From a virus: DNA of 26,557 nucleotides. The stretch covers positions 1-26,557 of IMG/VR virus record IMGVR_UViG_3300037261_000038, one strand, 5' to 3'. How positions within the stretch are numbered: position 1 is the first letter of the stretch; every line of letters begins with the position of its first letter. The position numbers and the translations under genes are program-made. Positions 13,782-21,467 of this stretch are shown piece after piece. The notes under the pieces were generated by a model. The model was not told the origin of the DNA. It searched no databases and was given only the letters and a program-made list of their open reading frames with translations.

Positions 13782-14131
13782 CACCCGCCGAGCAGGACAT
13801 CACCGCGTACTCGACTGGGATATTTGATCCCGTCTTCACGCTCTACGCGGATAGCGCTCGCACCGCGCCGTTTGACCTGACGGGCTACACGGTAGAGGTT
13901 GATATCGCCACACCCACGCCCCTTGTCCTGGCGGTCGGTAGCGGTCTCACAATCCCCACGCCGACGAACGGAGTGGTCAACGTGAAGCTCACCCCCACGC
14001 AGACGGCTGCTGTCCCGCACCCCGATCCGCAGGGAACGCAGGCGCACTATTTCATGAAGCTGACGTTGATTGCGGATACGACGAATGTGACCTTTCCGCT
14101 TCACGGCACGATCTCGTTTGTGAGTCCCTGA
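13775..14131 (+). CDS. Beta-sandwich fibre or baseplate-associated protein
   Basis: 118 residues, overlapping both neighbours. The sequence reads as an Ig-like/BppU-N-type sandwich: FDPVFTLYADSARTAPFDLTGYTVEVDIATP, followed by NGVVNVKLTPTQTAAVP and YFMKLTLIADTTNVTFPLHGTISF. Short proteins of this pattern are commonly encoded just before phage fibre genes and serve as an attachment domain. Here it precedes the collagen-like and LamG proteins, which fits. The exact partner is not known. Confidence 0.6.
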   Translation: MLTPAEQDITAYSTGIFDPVFTLYADSARTAPFDLTGYTVEVDIATPTPLVLAVGSGLTIPTPTNGVVNVKLTPTQTAAVPHPDPQGTQAHYFMKLTLIADTTNVTFPLHGTISFVSP

Positions 14132-14583
14132 TGACCGATGTTGTCGCCGTTACGGTAAGCCTGAACCCTCCCGTTGAGGTTGAACTTCTAGCTACCGGTC
14201 CCGAAGGTCCCGCTGGTCCCGCTGGAGGAGCCGGCCTCATCGGACCTACGGGCATCCTCGCGACAATCCGTGGAATTTGGGCGTCTGGGACCACCTACAC
14301 AGCGGGACCACCGCCGGACGCGGTGCTCGGGTCAGACGGCCATTGGTATGTCTCTCTAGTGAGCGGGAACGTTGGGCACGATCCCGTCCCTGATGCTGGC
14401 GTGCATTGGGCGGACCAACTGCCGGCTTCGGCGTCGAAGGGTATTCAGTCGCTTGTCTACTCAAGTGGCTCATACCCGGCAAGGCCGGCGGGTCTTCCGG
14501 CGGGCCGCGTACAGTATCAGGGACCGTCCACCGCTACGCCTAGTGATGCACTGTCCGGCGATCTCTGGCTAAAGACGAGCTGA
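14131..14583 (+). CDS. Collagen-like fibre protein
   Basis: 150 residues. After a short N-terminal beta domain, residues 23-42 are a Gly-x-Y run (GPEGPAGPAGGAGLIGPTG) that could form a short trimeric collagen helix, followed by SDGHWYVSLVSGN, a carbohydrate-binding-like or fibre-tip segment, and a C-terminal DALSGDLWLKTS motif resembling the ends of phage fibre modules. The stop lies two bases before the next ATG. A virion-surface fibre subunit is the best call. Confidence 0.65.
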   Translation: MTDVVAVTVSLNPPVEVELLATGPEGPAGPAGGAGLIGPTGILATIRGIWASGTTYTAGPPPDAVLGSDGHWYVSLVSGNVGHDPVPDAGVHWADQLPASASKGIQSLVYSSGSYPARPAGLPAGRVQYQGPSTATPSDALSGDLWLKTS

Positions 14584-14584
14584 T

Positions 14585-17419
14585 ATGGCGTTCAATCTCG
14601 CGACGTTCTCCGGTACGCCGTCCTATGTCGCCGGGAGCGCGAAGTTCGGATCGTTTGGGTTGGCAACCGGCAGCGTTCTCGAGAACCAGACCGTTGTCAA
14701 CTTCCTTTCTTCGTCCCCGACGACAGGCACCATTGAAGCTTGGGCGCGCGTTCCTAACGGGACTGTGACGACCAGCATTATCGCCGGCCTCAATGGCGCG
14801 GGCGGTTACTGGATCGGACTGAACGCAACAGGCGCGGCGCGGTTCTCCAACGGCAACGGTACCAACCTGTTTGGAACGCCGATCAACGATGGCAACTGGC
14901 ATCACATCGTCGGGCTGTGGAACGCCGGGATAGCGATCCTCTACGTTGATGGCGTGTTCTGTGCCGCCGCGACAGTCTCGTTCACGGCAATGAACCCGAT
15001 CATCACGAATCAGTTCGGCGTCGGCGGCTGGGCGATCACAGGCCAGACCGCGTTCAACTGGCTCGGTGACATTGACGAGGTCCGGATCAGTAGCACGGTC
15101 CGCTATACCGGCTTGAACTACGTTGTGCCAACCGCAGCCTTCGCCGACGACGGCAACACCGTCGCGCTCTATCACCTTGAGAACAGCCCGAACGATTCTG
15201 CGGCTGCTGCTGCGACCTATCCGGCTACGACGGTTGAGCCGGTCGTCTCGGGTACCTACGCCACGGGTAACACCCTCACGACGACTAACGGCACTTGGAC
15301 CAACACTCCGACCGGCTACACGTATCAATGGCTGCGTAACGGGGTAGCGATCAGCGGCCAGACGGCTAGCACGTACACGGTCGTCCAGTCCGACATCGGC
15401 ACGTCGGTTACCTGCCAGGTCACCGCGACCAACGCGGCAGGGAGCACGGCTGCGGTCAGCAACGCTCTGAGCGGCCCTCCCGGGTCCCCATACCCGTTGG
15501 TCACCTACTACGGCACGCCGACCTATGGCGCGGGGAAGTTCGGGTCCGGTGGCCTGTCGGGCGGCGCGATCAGCAACCTTTGGGCGCCGATTCTCTTGGG
15601 TGGTACCGGTACGGTCGAGTGTTGGGCGACGGTTCCGAATGGCACGACCGGCGCGAACTATGTTGCGGTCGGCGAGGGGCAGTCCCCCGGCTATTTCATG
15701 GGGATGGGCGCCAGGGGTGGCCTAGCGATTCTGAGCTACGGTGCGGTCCCGGTATCCAATCTCTACGGCCCCGCGATCAACGACGGCAACTACCACCACT
15801 TGGCGATGGTCGTTGCTGGTGGTGTCGTGTTCTTCTATGTCGACGGGGTCCTCGCGAGCGCCGGTAAGACAGCCCTCGCCGCTCCGGGGCAGCCGGTGAA
15901 CGCTCACCCGTGGGGCGTCGCCGGCTATCCGGCCGCCGGGAGCGCGTTCAACTGGCCCGGCACTGTGGATGAGGTCCGCGTTAGCAACATCGTCCGCTAC
16001 GCAGGCTCGGCGTTCACCGTCCCCAGCGCATCGTTCACGGACGATGCGAACACGGTGGCGCTGTATCACCTGGAAGCGGACGGCACCGACTCCCACACCA
16101 CGAAGACCAGTCCTGCGCTCACCGTCGCGCCGGTCGCCTCGGGGACGGTCGCCTCGGGAAATACGCTCTCGGTCACGAACGGGACGTGGACGCTTTCCCC
16201 GACGTTCGCATACCAATGGTATCGGGCTGGCGTGATTATCAGCGGAGCAACCAGCGCGACCTATAGCGCTGTCTCAGCGGACGTGGGCCCTGCTATTACC
16301 TGCCAGGTCACCGCGACCAATGGCGGTGGGTCGACGGGCGCGACGAGCAACGCGATCAGTTCGGGCATCCTCCCGAACGATCCGAATCTGGTCTACAGCC
16401 CCTACAACTGGGATGTCACCAGCGTCCGGGCGAAGTCGATCAACCCTGGCGCGTACTTTCGGGCGCAGATCACTGGGGGCCTCAACTCGCTGACGCTGAA
16501 GTTCAACATCTCAGACGATGCTGGCACCCTCCCGCAAATTGAATACAAGCTGGACGACGGGCCGTGGACGACAGCGACCGTCGCAGCTACCGTTGCCGTC
16601 TCTGTCCCTGCGACGAACGTGTGGCAGACGCACTCGTTGACGGTGATCTTCAAGGCGATGAGCGAGCTTCAGAACCGTTGGAGCCCGACCGCTACCGACG
16701 TGCAGCTCACTGGGATCACCACGAACCCCGCGATCTGCACCACCGTTGCGCAGTCAGCGAAGGCGCTGAACATCTTGCAGTACGGCGACTCGATCACCGA
16801 AGGCATCTTCGCGCTGACCACTACCGACGTGTCGGGCTACAGCAGCCGTCAGGCGGCCTCGTACCAGATTGCTGACACGCTCGGCGCGGAGGTTGGGATC
16901 GTCGGGTTCGGTGGCACTGGAGTCCTCGTCTCAGGCGTTGAAGGTGTCCCGGCGTGGCCGACCACTTACAACGTCCTATGGAGTGGCGGCCCGTCCCGGT
17001 CGTTCACAAGCCCCGTCCCGGATGTGATCGTGGTCAACCACGGCACGAACGACTCGCTGCAATCCCAGTCTTCGAGCGCGTTCACCGCCACGTACATCAC
17101 TGTTCTCAACGCGCTGTTGGCTGCGACGCCACAGAGCACGGTTATTCTGCTGCTCCGACCCTACGGCGGTTATTTCGCCTCTGCGGTTCAGGCGGCAGCC
17201 GCCGGGTGCAGCACCCCAAGCCGCGCTTTCTACGTCGACACGACCGGCTGGTGGAATCAGGCCGACAGCGCCGATGGTCTGCACCCGTATGGGTACGCCA
17301 GCATCGGACAGCTTGCCCCCAACCTCGCAGCCGCAATCAGAAGCTCGTTGGCGGCGCGCGGTCCGCTGTTGTCGTACAACGGCAGCTCGTGGGTATCGGC
17401 TAGCCCATACAAGCTCTGA
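14585..17419 (+). CDS. Modular surface fibre with LamG, Ig-like and SGNH esterase domains
   Basis: 944 residues. Two tandem modules are visible: each has a LamG/concanavalin-like domain (about 1-215 and 305-505; INDGNWHHIVGLWN and INDGNYHHLAMVV; NWLGDIDEVRIS and NWPGTVDEVRVS), followed by an Ig-like domain with the YQWLRNGVAISG / YQWYRAGVIISG and CQVTATN motifs. A jelly-roll-like part follows (about 600-725), then an SGNH hydrolase: GDSITEG (S736), GFGGTG, NHGTND (N822) and DGLHPYG (D897, H900). The last two parts resemble carbohydrate esterase family 2. Likely binds and deacylates surface glycans. It sits before the tail tube gene, not after the tape measure gene. Confidence 0.82.
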   Translation: MAFNLATFSGTPSYVAGSAKFGSFGLATGSVLENQTVVNFLSSSPTTGTIEAWARVPNGTVTTSIIAGLNGAGGYWIGLNATGAARFSNGNGTNLFGTPINDGNWHHIVGLWNAGIAILYVDGVFCAAATVSFTAMNPIITNQFGVGGWAITGQTAFNWLGDIDEVRISSTVRYTGLNYVVPTAAFADDGNTVALYHLENSPNDSAAAAATYPATTVEPVVSGTYATGNTLTTTNGTWTNTPTGYTYQWLRNGVAISGQTASTYTVVQSDIGTSVTCQVTATNAAGSTAAVSNALSGPPGSPYPLVTYYGTPTYGAGKFGSGGLSGGAISNLWAPILLGGTGTVECWATVPNGTTGANYVAVGEGQSPGYFMGMGARGGLAILSYGAVPVSNLYGPAINDGNYHHLAMVVAGGVVFFYVDGVLASAGKTALAAPGQPVNAHPWGVAGYPAAGSAFNWPGTVDEVRVSNIVRYAGSAFTVPSASFTDDANTVALYHLEADGTDSHTTKTSPALTVAPVASGTVASGNTLSVTNGTWTLSPTFAYQWYRAGVIISGATSATYSAVSADVGPAITCQVTATNGGGSTGATSNAISSGILPNDPNLVYSPYNWDVTSVRAKSINPGAYFRAQITGGLNSLTLKFNISDDAGTLPQIEYKLDDGPWTTATVAATVAVSVPATNVWQTHSLTVIFKAMSELQNRWSPTATDVQLTGITTNPAICTTVAQSAKALNILQYGDSITEGIFALTTTDVSGYSSRQAASYQIADTLGAEVGIVGFGGTGVLVSGVEGVPAWPTTYNVLWSGGPSRSFTSPVPDVIVVNHGTNDSLQSQSSSAFTATYITVLNALLAATPQSTVILLLRPYGGYFASAVQAAAAGCSTPSRAFYVDTTGWWNQADSADGLHPYGYASIGQLAPNLAAAIRSSLAARGPLLSYNGSSWVSASPYKL

Positions 17420-17428
17420 GGAGGGCCC

Positions 17429-17926
17429 ATGGTTACCAACACTTGCGGCGGCGGCATTGACCAGACCGCCGTGATAGGGCACGCTCCGGAAAGTAGGGAG
17501 TGGGCTCCCGGAGACCCCTCATTCGCCCCTGAGATTGACAAGACAGCGCGCATAGAGGCGTACGTCACGATCGACGGCGGCCTCTGGGCGGCTACGAAGA
17601 TCGGTGCGCGTAGCTGGGCGATGAAGGGCTGCCACGTCGGACACGATGCCCAGATCGGGGATGACGTGGAGCTCGCGCCGCATTGCTCGGTAGGCGGCCA
17701 CGTCGTCATAGAAGACGGCGTGAGAGTCGGCCAGGGAGCGCTGTTCCGGCCGTTCGTCAACGTCGGCAAGGGCGCTCGGGTCGGCATGGGCGCGGTGGTG
17801 GTCTGCGATATCCCCGCGGGTGAGACGTGGTGTGGAAATCCTGCGAGGCAGTTGAAGCCGCGTGATGTGTCTCCGAGCTCGGTGGATTGCCGCCAGTTTG
17901 GGTGGATGCCCGACTACGAAGGATGA
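17429..17926 (+). CDS. Left-handed beta-helix acyltransferase-like protein
   Basis: 165 residues; ATG 17429 follows GAGGAGGG. The middle (about residues 40-130) consists of hexapeptide repeats ([LIV]-G-x-x-x-x; e.g. IGARSWAMKGCHVGHDAQIGDDVELAPHCSVG split across repeats, and VIEDGVRVGQGALF, VNVGKGARVGMGAVV). A His in CHVGHDA is placed like the catalytic His of hexapeptide acyltransferases. The ending VVCDIPAGETWCGNPARQLK is the standard cap of sugar O-acetyl/N-acyltransferases (GNPAR). The family transfers acetyl or related groups to sugars. Directly followed, with overlap, by a glycosyltransferase gene. Confidence 0.85.
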   Translation: MVTNTCGGGIDQTAVIGHAPESREWAPGDPSFAPEIDKTARIEAYVTIDGGLWAATKIGARSWAMKGCHVGHDAQIGDDVELAPHCSVGGHVVIEDGVRVGQGALFRPFVNVGKGARVGMGAVVVCDIPAGETWCGNPARQLKPRDVSPSSVDCRQFGWMPDYEG

Positions 17927-18669
17927 ACGTCTACGCGCTTTTGAGCTATTACGACGAGCGGGTGGAGCACCTAGAACGTTGCGTCAGGTCGCTCAAGGGT
18001 TTCGCGGACACGCTCATAGCGGTTGACGGAGCCTACAAGACCTTTAGCGGCGATAGCCCAGACAGCAGTATCGCTGAGCGCTTCGCTGTAGTCGACGCCG
18101 GCCGCGCCGCTGGACTCAAGCGCTGCGTCTACAACGTCAGGGAGCGTTGGGATAGCGAGGTGCAGAAGCGCGCCACCATGTTCGAGTTCGCCAGACAGTG
18201 CGGGGCGACGCCCGACGATTGGTTTCTGATTATTGACGCGGACATGGCGCTCGCGGAGTTCACGGCCGATGCACGGGACAAGCTGGCAGCGTCGGACTTG
18301 GACGTTGCGGAGGTTCGATTCCAGGACATGCAGATTAACGGGGTGGCGTCCAGCACGATGACGTTCCGCTCAATGTTCCGGGCGCTGCCGGGTTTGACGG
18401 TGGAGCGGACCCATTACCTGTACACGGTCCCCTGCGCCAGTTGCGGAGGCAGCGACAGGTACTGCATCGCTTGCAACGGCACTCGGCGGCGGTTCCTGTG
18501 GCATGAGCCGAATGGCCAGCTATCCAGAGAGCCAATCCTATACCTGTTCGATGACGTGACGCTGCACCATTTCAGCTCGCAGCGGGATCCGGAACGACGG
18601 ATGCGGGCGATGGACTATTACAAGGATCGGGACGCTTGGACGTTAGAGAGCGCGGGGGACTGGCGATGA
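17923..18669 (+). CDS. Glycosyltransferase with CxxCxG zinc insertion
   Basis: 248 residues from ATG 17923, overlapping the previous stop (ATGA). Shares the architecture of the 8736 protein: MNVYALLSYYDERVEHLE, LIAVDGAY, the DxD motif WFLIIDADM (D105-A-D107), FRSMFRALPGLTVER, YLYTVP. Unlike its paralogue it has CASCGG...CIACNG (C171, C174, C181, C184) inserted between YTVP and RRRFLWH, a DnaJ-like pair of C-x2-C-x-G motifs that should bind one zinc. The closing HHFSSQRDPERRMRAMDYYKDRDAW parallels the paralogue's RPHEREQERQALRAAYYDRRAT. Cytosolic; donor unknown. Confidence 0.8.
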   Translation: MNVYALLSYYDERVEHLERCVRSLKGFADTLIAVDGAYKTFSGDSPDSSIAERFAVVDAGRAAGLKRCVYNVRERWDSEVQKRATMFEFARQCGATPDDWFLIIDADMALAEFTADARDKLAASDLDVAEVRFQDMQINGVASSTMTFRSMFRALPGLTVERTHYLYTVPCASCGGSDRYCIACNGTRRRFLWHEPNGQLSREPILYLFDDVTLHHFSSQRDPERRMRAMDYYKDRDAWTLESAGDWR

Positions 18670-18944
18670 CCGACGAGCCTCGCGGCGTGGCAATTCACGG
18701 CATGTTTTCCGACAGCGAGGGCTGCCGCGGAACCTTTTACGATGCCGGTCGGATTGACTGTCCCCGCTGTGAGGAACTGGGCGGATGGGACGGCAAGGAT
18801 TCGGGGCTTCATTGCCCATACGGATGTGGCGTGCGGGTGATTTCGGTCCAAGCCGAAGCGACCGAGCGTTACAACGCCGAGTCTCGCGTGCGCGAGCAGA
18901 TCCGTCGAGACGTACGGATGCTACGTAAGGCTCAGAAGGCATGA
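18666..18944 (+). CDS. Small zinc-ribbon-like protein
   Basis: 92 residues from ATG 18666 (ATGA overlap), chosen over an in-frame ATG at 18636 inside the glycosyltransferase gene. It contains C-x2-C (CPRC) and C-x3-C (CPYGCG), the spacing of a zinc ribbon, and a long charged helix at the end (ATERYNAESRVREQIRRDVRMLRKAQ). No named family. The next start overlaps its stop. Could bind DNA, RNA or protein; not determinable. Confidence 0.55.
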   Translation: MTDEPRGVAIHGMFSDSEGCRGTFYDAGRIDCPRCEELGGWDGKDSGLHCPYGCGVRVISVQAEATERYNAESRVREQIRRDVRMLRKAQKA

Positions 18945-19123
18945 GATATCTCAGACGCACCCTTGATGCTGCGCTACTCCTCGTAGCCGCTAGCAACCTA
19001 CACCATCTTCTCAGCGTGGCAGCACGACTGCACAACTCACGACGCGGACTCCGTGACGTGAGCGTAGACGCTGACACCATCTCGGCTCTCTTGCGGGAGC
19101 GCGGGAACACACACGGCCTCTAG
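18941..19123 (+). CDS. Small hypothetical protein
   Basis: 60 residues from ATG 18941, overlapping the preceding stop. N-terminal helix with moderately hydrophobic stretch (LRRTLDAALLLVAASNLHHLLSVAARL) that is too short and broken for a confident membrane segment, then a polar tail. No motif recognised. Supported mainly by the overlap and codon continuity; followed by a 120-base non-coding leader of the HNH gene. Confidence 0.42.
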   Translation: MRYLRRTLDAALLLVAASNLHHLLSVAARLHNSRRGLRDVSVDADTISALLRERGNTHGL

Positions 19124-19140
19124 GCTAAGCGGCTAGCGGG

Positions 19141-19169
19141 TTGCGCTTACTGCACAGACCTGCTAGCAT
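19141..19169 (+). promoter_or_regulatory. Promoter candidate for HNH endonuclease gene
   Basis: TTGCGC (19141-19146), a 17-base spacer and TAGCAT (19164-19169). The spacer contains GCACAG five bases after the -35, at the same place as in the lipoprotein promoter on the other strand (TTGCGT ... GCACAG ... TATACC). Predicted transcript start near 19176, giving a leader of about 68 bases. Confidence 0.5.
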
Positions 19170-19227
19170 TGTTCGGTTGATCATAAAAGCGGCCCCGCGG
19201 CGTTGGTAGCGCCCAGAGCCATGACAC

Positions 19228-19243
19228 CGAAGAGGTAACTTCG
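19228..19243 (+). promoter_or_regulatory. Shine-Dalgarno hairpin before HNH start
   Basis: CGAA (19228-19231) pairs with TTCG (19240-19243) around the loop GAGGTAAC, which carries the Shine-Dalgarno; the stem touches ATG 19244. At 7935-7948 the equivalent stem is CGAG/CTCG. The last pair changes from A-T to G-C while staying paired, which supports a real RNA structure. Confidence 0.55.
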
Positions 19244-19789
19244 ATGCAACTAGAACTTATCACGCCTTACGGCTTCTGCCAATGCGGATGCGGCGGCAAG
19301 ACCACTATCGCAACCCAAGCGTGGGCTCGGTACGGATGGGTGAAGGGCGAACCCAAGCGATATATCTACGGTCATGCGCAAAGGGCCAAGGGGCCCGAAT
19401 ATTTGGTCGAGGACCGCGGCTACGAGACGCCGTGCTGGGTGTGGCAGAGATACACCACGCGACTTGGCTACGGGGCGCGGGGTATCAACGGTCGCGTTAT
19501 CCATGCGCACCGTCATGCCTACCAGCAGGCCCGCGGAGTTGAACTGCCGATCGGCACCGAGGTTCACCATCTCTGCCGTGTGAGGGCTTGCGTAAATCCG
19601 GACCATCTTGTCGCGCTTGGCGTAGTTGAGCACAGGCGCGAAGACTCGAAACTCAGCCTAGAGATAGCGCGCGAGATTCGGAGGCGGCATGTGCCGCGTG
19701 TTGTAACGCGAAAGATGCTCGCTGCCGAATTCGGGGTGGGCGAATGCACCGTGAAGAAGATTCTCGCGGGCCAAATCTGGTGTGAATAG
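19244..19789 (+). CDS. HNH homing endonuclease with N-terminal zinc and C-terminal HTH
   Basis: 181 residues. N-terminal C-x-C-x-C (FCQCGCGGKT) and RYIYGH form a typical treble-clef-like lead domain. The HNH core is at residues 86-122: HRHAYQQARG, EVHHLCRVRACVNPDHL (H108-H109, C111, C116, N118, H121), the HNH_3-type pattern. The end (IAREIRRRHVPR, then RKMLAAEFGVGECTVKKILAGQIW) looks like a helix-turn-helix DNA-recognition tail. Free-standing homing endonuclease that would cut an endonuclease-free allele. It has its own promoter and leader candidates (19141-19243) and sits just before the tail tube region. Confidence 0.9.
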   Translation: MQLELITPYGFCQCGCGGKTTIATQAWARYGWVKGEPKRYIYGHAQRAKGPEYLVEDRGYETPCWVWQRYTTRLGYGARGINGRVIHAHRHAYQQARGVELPIGTEVHHLCRVRACVNPDHLVALGVVEHRREDSKLSLEIAREIRRRHVPRVVTRKMLAAEFGVGECTVKKILAGQIWCE

Positions 19790-19799
19790 GAGAAAGCAT

Positions 19800-20069
19800 A
19801 TGCAGTTGATTTATTCTGGCGCCCACCCTGAGGTTGTTGTCGATGAACTCGACTCCGATCAGGTGATTGTTCGCGGCGAGGCCGTGGACGTTCCCGATCC
19901 CCTCGCGGTGCGTCTACTCGAGCAGGACACATGGGCACGAGCAGTGGCTGTGAAGCCCCCTGTCACGCCCCCAGCGCCGTCACAGGTCACGCTGCCGCCG
20001 CTGCCGGTCCCAGTCAACACCTCGACGGCCGACAACGCCGCTGACACCGCGACGAAGGGGAGTAACTGA
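19800..20069 (+). CDS. Small protein preceding tail tube
   Basis: 89 residues; ATG 19800 follows AGGAGAAAG. An N-terminal beta-rich domain (MQLIYSGAHPEVVVDELDS... VIVRGEAVDVPDPLAVRLLEQDTW) is followed by a Pro/Ala/Thr-rich tail. The beginning resembles small decoration-type phage proteins with V-P-x-x-x-A-x-x-LL-x-Q segments. Its stop overlaps the tail tube ATG. Layout is reminiscent of the 9702 protein. Function unknown; a structural accessory is plausible. Confidence 0.58.
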   Translation: MQLIYSGAHPEVVVDELDSDQVIVRGEAVDVPDPLAVRLLEQDTWARAVAVKPPVTPPAPSQVTLPPLPVPVNTSTADNAADTATKGSN

Positions 20070-21061
20070 TGGGACAAGCGGGAGGACTAGCATCACAGTT
20101 CGGGATGGTGGATGAGGCAACTTTCGGCACGCCGCCGACCATGAGCCGATTCTTGGAGTTCAACTCCGAGACGGTGCAGCTTACGAAAGAACGCATCAAC
20201 TCGTCCGGCCTCCGCGCCGGCCGAAAGGTGCTCAAGACCTCGCAGTGGGTTGTCGGCAAGTCGAACGTCTCAGGCACCGTGGACATGGAGTTCCAGCAGC
20301 AGGGGATGGGGCTCTGGCTGAAACACATGATGGGCGCCATTGCCACTACGCAGCCGAACGTCGGATCAAATCCGACCGTGTACGAGCACAAGGCGACGGT
20401 CGGTCAGCTCGACGGCAAGTCGTACGCCTTCCAGATCGGTATCGCGGGTGCCGATGGTGTGCAGCGCGCCCGGACGTACGCGGGTGGCAAGGTCGCTAAG
20501 TGGGACCTGTCCGTCGCGGTTGACGGGCTCCTGATGTTGCAGATCACGCCGGACGCTATCTCGGAGTCCACGGCGGTTGCTCTGGCTACCGCGTCGTATG
20601 CGACGAACTCGTTTCCGCTGGTGTGGACGGGCGGCACGATCACGCTGCCCGGTGGCGCTGTGGGAAATATCAGTAAATTCGACCTGAACGGGGATAACTC
20701 GCAGGCGCTGGCTCGCTACTTCATGGGTGCCACGCCTGGCACGAAGAAGGAGCAGCTCGAGGAGGGCCTACGCCCGTACGCCGGCTCGGTCGATATCGAG
20801 TTTGCGGACCTGTCGGCGTACACCCTGTACACCAGCGGGACGGTTGGGGCGCTGACGGCGTTCTTTGAGGGCCCGGTCATTTCGGGCTCCTACAACTACG
20901 CGCTGGAAATCACGCTTCCGGCTGTGCGGTTTGACGGTCAGACGCCGAACGTTCCGGGGCCGAGCCTGATCACGTCGAGCATGCCGTTCATCTGTCTGGA
21001 CGATAGTTCGTCGGACGGTCCGGTGGTACTGAAGTACCGTACGGTTGACGCGACCCCCTAG
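20069..21061 (+). CDS. Major tail (tail tube) protein
   Basis: 330 residues; ATG 20069 shares its A with the preceding TGA. N-terminal FGMVDEATFGTPPTMSRFLEF and the following KERINSSGLRAGRKVLKTSQ are typical of phage tail tube proteins of the TIGR02XX-like large-tail class, as is GTVDMEFQQQGMGLWLKHMMGA. The rest is beta-rich with repeated domain-like segments (FDLNGDNSQALARYFM, ITLPAVRFDGQTPNVPGP). Its position just before the tail chaperones and tape measure gene is decisive. It polymerises into the tube of a flexible tail. Confidence 0.85.
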   Translation: MGQAGGLASQFGMVDEATFGTPPTMSRFLEFNSETVQLTKERINSSGLRAGRKVLKTSQWVVGKSNVSGTVDMEFQQQGMGLWLKHMMGAIATTQPNVGSNPTVYEHKATVGQLDGKSYAFQIGIAGADGVQRARTYAGGKVAKWDLSVAVDGLLMLQITPDAISESTAVALATASYATNSFPLVWTGGTITLPGGAVGNISKFDLNGDNSQALARYFMGATPGTKKEQLEEGLRPYAGSVDIEFADLSAYTLYTSGTVGALTAFFEGPVISGSYNYALEITLPAVRFDGQTPNVPGPSLITSSMPFICLDDSSSDGPVVLKYRTVDATP

Positions 21062-21078
21062 GGTTCTCTAGGTTGGGT

Positions 21079-21109
21079 GCGCCCGGTCGCTTAGACGGCG
21101 GCTGGGCGC
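21079..21109. terminator. Hairpin between tail tube and lipoprotein genes
   Basis: GCGCCC (21079-21084) pairs with GGGCGC (21104-21109); inside, GTCGC can pair with GCGGC. It lies between the convergent stops of the tail tube (+) and lipoprotein (-) genes, where a bidirectional terminator is expected. No T run, so it may act as a stem-only terminator. Confidence 0.45.
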
Positions 21110-21137
21110 GTCTCAGGGGGTGTCCTACTGGGTCAGC

Positions 21138-21461
21138 TCAGAACGCGCAGCTAATCTGGCGAGCGCCCTTCCACTCGGGCGGGGCGGTATCACCGCTCGC
21201 GCGGTTTGGCCCGCTGAACTTGCCTTCGTTCCAGGCAGCGACGTCCACGGCGAGGTACGCCGTCCCGAGCGACTGCGTGCGACCGGGCATGGGCAGCTGT
21301 CCCTTTCCCATCTCCCTGCCGTACGTTACGGCGTCGGCCCTCATCTCGGTGCAGACCTGGGCAGTTGACGGGTGCTGTGGTGCCGATGAGCCGCCGCAGC
21401 CAGCGATTCCGATTGCTACGGCGAGCGGTGCGATTAGTCGCGATGCGAGATGTCGTTTCAT
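21138..21461 (-). CDS. Small secreted lipoprotein (candidate superinfection-exclusion gene)
   Basis: 107 residues on the minus strand, the only clear minus-strand gene here. Positive N-terminus (MKRHLASR), hydrophobic core, and the lipobox IAGC at residues 19-22 (C22 lipidated), followed by GGSSAP. The mature part has C37 and C105, which could form a disulphide. The protein would sit on the outer face of the membrane. No named family is recognised. Lipoproteins encoded by phages can block superinfection (for example Ltp of TP-J34, Llp of T5), so this role is inferred. The gene reads against the late operon from its own promoter. Confidence 0.82.
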   Translation of the reverse strand: MKRHLASRLIAPLAVAIGIAGCGGSSAPQHPSTAQVCTEMRADAVTYGREMGKGQLPMPGRTQSLGTAYLAVDVAAWNEGKFSGPNRASGDTAPPEWKGARQISCAF

Positions 21462-21467
21462 GCGGCA

